The notes below the pieces were generated by a model. It was not told the origin of the DNA, did no database searches, and saw only the letters and a list, made by a program, of their open reading frames with translations. DNA of 8,275 nucleotides from an uncultured Pelagibacteraceae bacterium (GTDB taxonomy: Bacteria > Pseudomonadota > Alphaproteobacteria > Pelagibacterales > Pelagibacteraceae): assembly GCA_902557585.1 (NCBI GenBank), contig CACEBA010000021.1:1-8275 (forward strand), given 5' to 3'. Each line of letters opens with the position of its first letter. Position 1 is the first letter of the stretch. Shown here piece after piece: positions 1-5,054 of this stretch. The position numbers and the translations under genes are program-made.

Positions 1-645
1 TGAACCTTCGGAAATTTTTACTATTAATCTTAAAGCATCATCGGTAACTTTACCATTTTCTTTGTCTTTAATTTTTTTTATAAACTCAAATAGTTCTGAT
101 GATTTAATTCTAGATAAATCAAATCTTTGACATCTAGATACAACTGTAATTGGAATTTTTTTAATTTCAGTAGTTGCAAATATAAACTTAAGATATTCTG
201 GTGGTTCTTCTAATGTTTTTAAAAGAGCATTAAAGGCCTGTTTGCTGAGCATATGTACTTCATCAATTATAAAAATTTTATATTTAGCTGAAGTTGGTCC
301 GTATCTAGAAAATTCTATAAGATCTCTAACATCATCTACACCAGTTTTACTAGCCGCATCCATTTCTAAAACATCAATATGATTGGAATTAGTTATAGAG
401 TCACAATTATCACATTTTACTTTGCATTTATTTTCAATCCCATTTTTACAATTAAGGGTCTTTGCAACAATTCTAGCTATTGTAGTTTTTCCAATACCTC
501 TAATACCTGTAAACAAATATGCATTTGGAATTTTGTCTGCTTTAATTGAATTTGTTATTGTTTCTGCAACTATTTCCTGACCTATTAAATCTTCAAAAAT
601 TTGTGGTCTGTATTTTAATGCAAGTACTTTTGAATTATTGTTCAT
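1..645 (-). CDS. dnaX: DNA polymerase III gamma/tau subunit, N-terminal part (runs off left edge)
   Basis: This is the clamp-loader ATPase of DNA polymerase III, which loads the beta clamp on primed DNA. The frame is open for 215 codons from an ATG at 645-643 to the window edge, so it covers only the AAA+ core and lacks the tau C-terminus. Visible signatures are the start region ending ALKYRPQ (9-15), Walker A GIRGIGKTT (47-55), a zinc-binding cysteine cluster C66, C74, C78 and C81, the AASKTGVDDVR segment (97-107), Walker B with DE at 128-129 followed by VHML, LLKTLEEPP (141-149), sensor 1 FATTE (156-160) and the SRC arginine finger (170-172). The cysteine spacing (x7, x3, x2) differs slightly from the usual x8, x2, x2. 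No Shine-Dalgarno sequence precedes the ATG. A TATAAT at 657-652 lies so close that a transcript from it would be nearly leaderless, and read-through from the SRP RNA gene 15 nt upstream is the other possibility. The identification is very secure. Confidence 0.96.
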   Translation of the reverse strand, partial: MNNNSKVLALKYRPQIFEDLIGQEIVAETITNSIKADKIPNAYLFTGIRGIGKTTIARIVAKTLNCKNGIENKCKVKCDNCDSITNSNHIDVLEMDAASKTGVDDVRDLIEFSRYGPTSAKYKIFIIDEVHMLSKQAFNALLKTLEEPPEYLKFIFATTEIKKIPITVVSRCQRFDLSRIKSSELFEFIKKIKDKENGKVTDDALRLIVKISEGS

Positions 646-660
646 ATAAATATTATATTA

Positions 661-743
661 GGAGACTAGAACCTGAATAACTGTCTCTACGACTGCTTCC
701 GTTAAGATCTGGTCGGTTCAAGCAGCATCCACCTCTAGCCTCC
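661..743 (-). ncRNA. ffs: Small bacterial signal recognition particle RNA (4.5S-type)
   Basis: This is the RNA of the signal recognition particle, which with Ffh targets inner-membrane proteins to the translocon. Read on the minus strand, the first ten bases (743-734) and last ten (670-661) form a 10-bp closing helix with one G-U pair. The apical domain shows the SRP hallmark GGAAGCAG (700-693), a CGAC/GUCG stem below the symmetric loop, and a UAAC tetraloop (704-701) closed by U-G and C-G pairs. UAAC fits the URRC alternative to the common GNRA tetraloop of SRP domain IV. The visible helix gives about 83 nt, compatible with the small Alu-less bacterial form. True ends may extend a few bases, but a TATAAT box 6 nt before 743 supports that base as the 5' end. 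Confidence 0.92.
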
Positions 744-749
744 AAAAGT

Positions 750-779
750 ATTATAGCAGTTATAATTTCTAATCTACAA
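750..779 (-). promoter_or_regulatory. Probable sigma-70 promoter of the SRP RNA gene
   Basis: The minus strand has a perfect TATAAT at 755-750 and a weak -35 TTGTAG at 779-774, separated by 18 bp. The -10 ends 6 nt before base 743, exactly where the closing helix of the SRP RNA begins. The position makes the -10 convincing; the -35 matches the consensus only in TTG. Confidence 0.65.
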
Positions 780-789
780 GAAAAGATTA

Positions 790-1623
790 TTACTTATTTT
801 CTCTCATCTTATCAGCTTCAAAAACACCTAGGACGTGAAAATCTTCACAATGAAGACCTAATTCTTCTAAAGATTTTTGAACTTTTTTATCCTCAATATG
901 TCCATCTAAGTCACATAAGAAAAAATAAGAGTCGAATGTATTTTTTTCTGGATAGCTTTGTAATTTAGTTAAATTTACTCCATTTATTGCAAATCCACCT
1001 AGTGATTGGTAAAGAGCTGCGGGTTTACTTTTAAGTTTAAATAAAAAAGATGTGATATAATTTTTATCTTTAAACTCTGGTTGAGAAATATTTTTACCCA
1101 TAACTAAAAATCTTGTTAAATTTCCACTTTCGTTTTCAATATTTTTTTTAATTAACTCTAGTCCGTAAATTTTAGCACTTAAAGATGAAGCTATCGCAGC
1201 TTTCTTTGTATCTTTAGTCTTTGAAATCATTTCAGCAGAGCCTGCTGTATCTGCTCTTATATGTTCTATTAAATTATTTTCTTTTATAAATTTTGAACAT
1301 TGCGACAACCCTTGCGCATGAGAATAAACTTCTTTAATATCTTTTAATTTTGAACCTGGTTGACCTAACAAATTATGTTCAATCTTTTGAAAATGTTCCA
1401 TATAAATATTTAATCTATGTTTAAATATTAAATACTCAATTCCTATGTTTCCAGTTATTCTATTAGATTCTGGGATAATAATTTTATTTTCTGGTTCAAG
1501 TGAGGCCTTATTGAAACACTCATCAAAAGTTTTACATGGTAATATTTCAGCATTTGGGTCTACGGATAAAGCTGCTAAGTGTGAATATGCACCAAATGTG
1601 CCTTGAAAATAAATTTTACTCAT
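790..1623 (-). CDS. pheA: Prephenate dehydratase with C-terminal ACT domain
   Basis: The enzyme converts prephenate to phenylpyruvate in phenylalanine synthesis. The 277-residue protein has the standard two-part layout without a fused chorismate mutase: a catalytic domain to about 175, then an ACT domain from about 190. Family marks are FQGTFGAYSH near the start, SHAQGLSQC (101-109; conserved Ser and Gln present), the catalytic NLTRF (168-172), and the ACT segment GGFAINGVNLTKLQSYP. The usual PIENS motif reads PESNR at 51-55, keeping only the Pro and Asn. The allosteric GAL and ESRP motifs read AAL and QSYP; ESY-type variants are, to my recollection, common in alphaproteobacteria. The ATG at 1623-1621 is preferred over an in-frame TTG one codon earlier, because it forms a TGATG overlap with the kdsB stop, which suggests translational coupling. 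Function is secure, but feedback control by Phe may differ. Confidence 0.92.
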   Translation of the reverse strand: MSKIYFQGTFGAYSHLAALSVDPNAEILPCKTFDECFNKASLEPENKIIIPESNRITGNIGIEYLIFKHRLNIYMEHFQKIEHNLLGQPGSKLKDIKEVYSHAQGLSQCSKFIKENNLIEHIRADTAGSAEMISKTKDTKKAAIASSLSAKIYGLELIKKNIENESGNLTRFLVMGKNISQPEFKDKNYITSFLFKLKSKPAALYQSLGGFAINGVNLTKLQSYPEKNTFDSYFFLCDLDGHIEDKKVQKSLEELGLHCEDFHVLGVFEADKMRENK

Positions 1624-2354
1624 CAATCTTTATATTCCATAATTTTTTTTAAGGCTATATAATCTTCTTCAGTGTCTACTCCTATTGGAGGGGATTTAGC
1701 TAAGGCAACATTTATCTTGATACTATTGTCTAGTGCTCTTAGCTGTTCTAATCTTTGCTCAATTTCATTTTTAGTCTGATTTAATTCAACAAACTTTTTA
1801 AGAGTTTCGGTAGAATAACAATAAATTCCAATGTGATGATAAACTTGATCTAATTTTTTAGTTATCCGTGAAAATGCTTCTGCTTCAGAAAAAGAGTCTT
1901 CTTGAAGATTAGATTTTGTTTGAACTTTTACTATATTTTTATTTTGAAAATCTTTTTCATTTTCTATTTTTGCAGCAAGTGTTCCGATTTTTGACTGGTA
2001 ACCAATCATTTTGTCTTTTAAACTTACTATATCTTCTATATTAATAGCTGGCTCATCTCCTTGTAAGTTCATTATTAAATCAACATCATTTAAATTCATT
2101 TTTTTGAATGCTTCATATATTCTGTCCGTGCCAGTTTTATGTTTATTGCTAGTTAAAATGGCTCTACCTCCATTCATAGTCACATCTTCAACAATTTCAG
2201 TATTTTCCGTTGCAACCACTACATCTCCAATATTAGAATCTTGAGCTCTTTTAAAAACATGTGAAATTATGGATTTATTATTAATCTTTAATAAAGGTTT
2301 TCCAGGTAATCTGGTAGCTCCTAATCTAGATGGTATAATGATCAAAGTTTTCAT
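1623..2354 (-). CDS. kdsB: 3-deoxy-manno-octulosonate cytidylyltransferase (CMP-Kdo synthetase)
   Basis: This cytosolic enzyme activates Kdo with CTP to CMP-Kdo for attachment to lipid A, an essential step of LPS inner-core synthesis. At 243 residues it is close to the E. coli enzyme (248). The nucleotidyltransferase fold is marked by IIIPSRLGATRLPGKPL (5-21), the CTP-binding SNKHKTGTDR (69-78), NLQGDEP (96-102) with the metal ligand D100, HHIGIYCYS (173-181), EQLRAL, and GVDTEEDY (225-232) with the second acidic ligand D227. The middle of the protein is shortened: the SRxPIP-type segment is reduced to FSRITKK (161-167). It is the first gene of a two-gene unit with pheA, whose start overlaps this stop by one base. 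The pairing with pheA is not a pathway link, so it probably reflects genome compaction. Confidence 0.94.
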   Translation of the reverse strand: MKTLIIIPSRLGATRLPGKPLLKINNKSIISHVFKRAQDSNIGDVVVATENTEIVEDVTMNGGRAILTSNKHKTGTDRIYEAFKKMNLNDVDLIMNLQGDEPAINIEDIVSLKDKMIGYQSKIGTLAAKIENEKDFQNKNIVKVQTKSNLQEDSFSEAEAFSRITKKLDQVYHHIGIYCYSTETLKKFVELNQTKNEIEQRLEQLRALDNSIKINVALAKSPPIGVDTEEDYIALKKIMEYKD

Positions 2355-2367
2355 AAATACTGAATTA

Positions 2368-2397
2368 ATTATACCTATTAAATACCTATAGAGGCAA
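2368..2397 (-). promoter_or_regulatory. Probable promoter of kdsB-pheA
   Basis: On the minus strand there is TTGCCT (2397-2392; 4 of 6 consensus bases), an 18-bp spacer and a perfect TATAAT (2373-2368). The predicted transcript would start near 2361, leaving only about 7 nt before the kdsB ATG. No Shine-Dalgarno sequence is visible. It lies in the 112-bp divergent spacer shared with the cytochrome c gene. Confidence 0.5.
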
Positions 2398-2413
2398 ATT
2401 TATACAGATAATT

Positions 2414-2444
2414 TTGATAAATTTTTAATTTATCGTGATATATG
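2414..2444 (+). promoter_or_regulatory. Weak candidate promoter of the cytochrome c gene
   Basis: TTGATA (2414-2419) is followed 19 bp later by TATATG (2439-2444), which has a TG one base upstream as in an extended -10. The spacer is long and the sequence very AT-rich, so chance occurrence is likely. It is listed because it is the best candidate in the spacer upstream of 2467. Confidence 0.25.
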
Positions 2445-2466
2445 TTCAAAATTATTTAATAAAAAA

Positions 2467-3006
2467 ATGGATTCTTTCGAAATTAATAAAATAGTTGCTG
2501 CAGTTCTGATGGTTGCACTTTTGGTAATAGGTATTGGAAAATTATCAGATATTATTTTTCACGTAGAAAAACCAGAAACCCCGGGTTATGCAGTAGATGT
2601 AGAGGAGGCAGTAAAAGTTTCATCTTCAACAAAAGATGGTGTCGAAGAGAAAATTGATATTGCTGCACTAATGGCTTTGGGCGATCTTACTCATGGTGAA
2701 AAAGTTTTTAAAAAATGTGCTGCATGTCACTCTATTGTCAAAGGTGGTAAAAATAATATTGGTCCTGCTTTGTATAACGTTGTTGGAAGAAAAATTGGTA
2801 TAGTTGAAGACTACAAATATTCAAAAGCATTAGCATCTTATGATAAAGAGTGGACTGTGGAGGAGCTTAATGGTTATTTAATCAAACCTGCCAAATGGAT
2901 CAAAGGAACAAAGATGGCTTTTGCTGGATTAAGAAAAGAAAAAGATAGAGCTTCTGTGATTAAATATCTAAATCAAAATTCAGATAATCCTTTACCACTA
3001 CCTTAG
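2467..3006 (+). CDS. cycM: Membrane-anchored class I cytochrome c (CycM/cytochrome cy-like)
   Basis: This is a c-type cytochrome that probably carries electrons from the bc1 complex to a terminal oxidase while tethered to the inner membrane. The 179-residue protein starts with a hydrophobic helix (about 9-31) with no evident signal peptidase site, then a linker (about 34-70) and a class I cytochrome c domain. That domain has the heme site C84-A-A-C87-H88, the NNIGPAL turn (96-102), the YKYSKAL segment (116-122), and the probable sixth ligand M150 in GTKMAFAG. An N-terminal anchor plus one C-terminal heme domain is the layout of cytochrome cy/CycM in alphaproteobacteria; the symbol rests on that layout. 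Other membrane-bound cytochrome c552-type proteins share it. No Shine-Dalgarno sequence is seen before the ATG. The last 9 bp overlap the end of the converging argF remnant. Confidence 0.88.
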   Translation: MDSFEINKIVAAVLMVALLVIGIGKLSDIIFHVEKPETPGYAVDVEEAVKVSSSTKDGVEEKIDIAALMALGDLTHGEKVFKKCAACHSIVKGGKNNIGPALYNVVGRKIGIVEDYKYSKALASYDKEWTVEELNGYLIKPAKWIKGTKMAFAGLRKEKDRASVIKYLNQNSDNPLPLP

Positions 3007-3777
3007 TTTTCCAAAACAGTATAATAAAATACTTTTTTGAACATGAACTCTATTAAGAGCTTGCTGCCAAACGTGGGATTTTTTTCCTAAAAAAATTTCG
3101 TCAGTAACTTCGTTTCCTCTTGGAAGACAATGTAAAAAAATACAATCCCTTTTTGCATGTACCATTAGTTTTTTATCGATTTTAAATTTTTTAAATTGTG
3201 CTATTTTTTTCTTCTTATTAACTTTATCATTTAAAGAAATAACTTTATCAGAAAAAATTACATCTGCATTCGAAACAGCTTTTTTGGGATCATTGTAAAT
3301 AGAAATTTTCTTTTTATTTTTTTTAACCCAGTTTCTTACTATCATTCCAGGTTCGAATTTTTTTGGACATCCTATACTTAAATTAAATGAAAATTTAACA
3401 GATGCAGCAATAAGACTATCTAATACATTGTTAGAATCTCCAATCCAACAAATATTCAATTTTGAAATAGATTTTTTCTTTATTTCTTCAACGGTAAATA
3501 CATCAGATAAAACCTGTGTAGGATGTGATGATGGACTAAGACCGTTTATAACTGGAATAGAAAGATATTTTTTAAAATTTTCAACTTTTTTATCACTATC
3601 TGTTCTCAGCATAAATCCATCACCGTAAGTAGAGAGAATTTTTGCAGTATCTTCAATGCTTTCTCCACCCTGACCAAGATGAAGCTCATTTGATCTTAAT
3701 GTTAATGTGCCTCCTCCAAGTTGTTTAATTGCAAGATAAAAGCTTAATCTAGTTCTTAAACTTGATTTTTCAAACAT
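2998..3777 (-). pseudogene. argF: Ornithine carbamoyltransferase lacking its N-terminus (argF remnant)
   Basis: ArgF joins carbamoyl phosphate and ornithine to citrulline in arginine synthesis. This frame encodes 259 residues against a usual length of about 305-335. It opens at MFEKSSLRTR, the carbamoyl-phosphate loop (normally STRTR, at about residue 55), so some 50 N-terminal residues are absent. The rest is complete: LGQGGESIEDTAKIL (34-48), HPTQ (85-88; usually HPCQ), GDSNNVLDSL (113-122), DKVISLND (177-184) in place of the usual DxWxSMG ornithine loop, HCLPRG (216-221), and a normal C-terminus. In the same frame upstream there is a stop near 3802-3804 and no ArgF-like residues, so a missed start is not the cause. 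The ATG overlaps the end of the argC fragment by 8 nt, so reinitiation could still yield a protein. It would lack the first part of the carbamoyl-phosphate domain and is unlikely to be active. Confidence 0.8.
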
Positions 3778-4012
3778 TTGGATAAGCAGTAAAAATAATA
3801 TCTACATCTTTTAATAATTTTTTATTAAATTTAATTATTTTAGGTAATTTTTTATTTAATAACGATTTTTCATAAAATGAAATTCTTTTACCTACTGAAG
3901 AATTACCACAAAGATATTTAATATTTATATATTTATGTTTAACTAATATTTTGATTAATTGACTACCAATATATCCAGTTGAACCTGCGACTAACGCATT
4001 AAGCTTAAGCAT
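3770..4012 (-). pseudogene. argC: N-acetyl-gamma-glutamyl-phosphate reductase, N-terminal fragment (argC remnant)
   Basis: ArgC reduces N-acetylglutamyl phosphate to the semialdehyde in arginine synthesis. Only 80 codons are present out of roughly 310-350. The fragment holds the NADP-binding Rossmann start with GSTGYIG (10-16), the GNSSVGK stretch (about 36-42), and DVDIIFTAYPN (69-79), which corresponds to the ArgC segment ending in ALPHG or ALPNG. After Asn79 the frame reads Val and stops. The catalytic cysteine and the whole dimerisation domain are missing. From that point the sequence continues in another frame as the middle of argF. It lies 33 nt downstream of rpsI. A TATAAT at 4023-4018 has no matching -35, so expression probably comes from the rplM promoter. 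This is a truncated gene, either by genuine deletion or by an assembly join. Confidence 0.82.
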
Positions 4013-4045
4013 TTTATATTATATCAGTTAAATATTAAAAAAAAA

Positions 4046-4483
4046 TTATCTTTTAGAAAATTGGAAGCTTCTTCTAGCTTTCCTTCTACCTGGTTTTTTT
4101 CTCTCCACAGCTCTAGAATCTCTTGTGGTGAGTTTTTCAGTTTTTAATGTAGATTTAAGGTTTTCATCAAATAAAACTAATGCTTTTGATATGCCATGAA
4201 CCATTGCTCCTGCTTGTCCAGTCGGCCCACCTCCCTTAACACTGCATCTAACATCATAGTCTGTAGATTGATTTATAATTTCAAAAGGTCTTGTGATTTG
4301 CATTTTATGAGTTTCATCAGCAAAATAATCACTAAACAATTTACCGTTTACATATATTTTACCAGAACCTTTTTTAAGCCAAACCTTTGCGATAGATGTT
4401 TTTCTTCTACCGGTAGCATATTTGCTATCTTTAAAATCCAATTTCAGCTTAGGAGTTTTTGAAGATGTTTGAGTGTTTACCAT
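4046..4483 (-). CDS. rpsI: 30S ribosomal protein S9
   Basis: S9 is a small-subunit protein of the 30S head whose C-terminal tail reaches the P-site tRNA. The 145-residue protein has YATGRRKTSIAKVW (22-35), KGGGPTGQAGAMVHGISKAL (83-102), TTRDSRAVERKKPG, and the invariant end SFQFSKR with K144-R145. Compared with E. coli S9 (130 residues) it carries about 15 extra N-terminal residues before the GRRK motif, as in many alphaproteobacteria. The ATG follows the rplM stop by one base (TAA-T-ATG), so the two genes are surely co-transcribed and probably coupled in translation. A run of nine T follows the stop on the minus strand, but I see no stable GC hairpin before it, so I do not call a terminator. 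Confidence 0.97.
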   Translation of the reverse strand: MVNTQTSSKTPKLKLDFKDSKYATGRRKTSIAKVWLKKGSGKIYVNGKLFSDYFADETHKMQITRPFEIINQSTDYDVRCSVKGGGPTGQAGAMVHGISKALVLFDENLKSTLKTEKLTTRDSRAVERKKPGRRKARRSFQFSKR

Positions 4484-4484
4484 A

Positions 4485-4943
4485 TTAATTTCTTACTAAA
4501 TTTTTATTATTTAATTGTTTTAATTCAATTACGGTCGGGTTTTGAGCTGAATGTGGATGCTCATTGCCTGAATAAATTTTTAATTTAGTTAATTGCTTAC
4601 GACCCAGTACACCTCCTGGTAACATTCTTTTAACGGCAAGTTTTAATGTTTCGCCTGGTTTTTTTTCATGAAGTTTTTCAGGGGTAGATATCTTTATTCC
4701 ACCTGGGTGGCCAGTATGTCTGTAATATTTTTTATCTTGGAATTTTTTTCCTGTGAATTTTGCTTGTTCTATATTTTTAACAACTACAAAATCACCATCG
4801 TCCATATGGGGCGTATAAGTAGTTTTATTTTTACCTCTAATTATGTTTGAAACAACCGTGGCCAATCTTCCCACAACAGCATTTGTTGCATCTATTTCGT
4901 ACCAAGAAGAAGATAATTGGTCTTTTTTAATAAATTTAGTCAT
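4485..4943 (-). CDS. rplM: 50S ribosomal protein L13
   Basis: L13 is an early-assembling large-subunit protein. The 152-residue protein shows SSWYEIDATNAVVGRLA (12-28), the TYTPHMDDGDFVVVKN segment (42-57), TGKK (64-67), the strongly conserved YYRHTGHPGGIK (73-84), MLPGGVLGR (107-115) and EHPHSAQNP (128-136). It is slightly longer than E. coli L13 (142), mainly at the two ends. The rplM-rpsI pair is one of the most conserved gene orders in bacteria. It is the first gene of the minus-strand unit, directly behind a strong-looking promoter. No Shine-Dalgarno sequence is evident before the ATG, and the predicted leader is very short. Confidence 0.97.
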   Translation of the reverse strand: MTKFIKKDQLSSSWYEIDATNAVVGRLATVVSNIIRGKNKTTYTPHMDDGDFVVVKNIEQAKFTGKKFQDKKYYRHTGHPGGIKISTPEKLHEKKPGETLKLAVKRMLPGGVLGRKQLTKLKIYSGNEHPHSAQNPTVIELKQLNNKNLVRN

Positions 4944-4954
4944 GATTGGCGGGA

Positions 4955-4983
4955 TTAATACTTTTAAATGCTAATGTTGTCAA
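4955..4983 (-). promoter_or_regulatory. Promoter of rplM-rpsI(-argC'-'argF)
   Basis: On the minus strand a perfect TTGACA (4983-4978), a 17-bp spacer and TATTAA (4960-4955) form the best sigma-70 promoter in the window. Transcription would begin near 4949-4947, leaving a leader of only about 4-6 nt before the rplM ATG (4943-4941). The proximal sequence contains CCCGCC, unusually GC-rich for this DNA. With so short a leader there is no room for an L13-binding autoregulatory hairpin. Confidence 0.65.
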
Positions 4984-5042
4984 ATTATATTAATATTGGT
5001 AGTAATTATAAAAATTAATACTAGTAAATAAATCCAAAAAAT

Positions 5043-5047
5043 AGGGA
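5043..5047 (+). promoter_or_regulatory. Shine-Dalgarno sequence of metY
   Basis: AGGGA lies 7 nt before the ATG at 5055. It is the clearest ribosome-binding site in the window, where most other genes lack one, and it supports the chosen metY start. The 111-bp spacer upstream also holds a short TTGG (4996-4999) that could pair with CCAA (5034-5037), but no convincing riboswitch fold. Confidence 0.6.
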
Positions 5048-5054
5048 AAAAATA

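Noticed and set aside
383..580. Plus-strand frame of 65 codons opposite dnaX
   Set aside because: It is the antisense shadow of dnaX codons and has no family resemblance or start signal. The same applies to frames at 2011-2244 (+), 3428-3628 (+), 4196-4462 (+), 4668-4850 (+) and 6967-7173 (-).
652..680. TATAAT at 657-652 as a dedicated dnaX promoter
   Set aside because: The -35 position (TTATTC) does not match, and TATAAT-like strings are common by chance at this base composition. It overlaps the 3' end region of the SRP RNA gene.
1624..1626. TTG start for pheA one codon upstream
   Set aside because: The adjacent ATG at 1623-1621 gives a standard TGATG coupling with kdsB and a normal N-terminus, so the TTG is unnecessary.
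3004..3025. GTTTTCCAAAAC symmetry beyond the cytochrome c stop, as a terminator
   Set aside because: The stem is only 4 bp once a loop is allowed and is almost all A-T, with no T run after it.
4032..4050. Run of nine T after the rpsI stop on the minus strand, as a possible intrinsic terminator
   Set aside because: No stable GC-containing hairpin precedes it; only AT-rich partial symmetry is seen, and homopolymer runs are frequent in this DNA.
4058..4082. Imperfect inverted repeat GGAAGC/GCTTTCC
   Set aside because: It lies inside the conserved C-terminal coding sequence of rpsI and is explained by the protein sequence.
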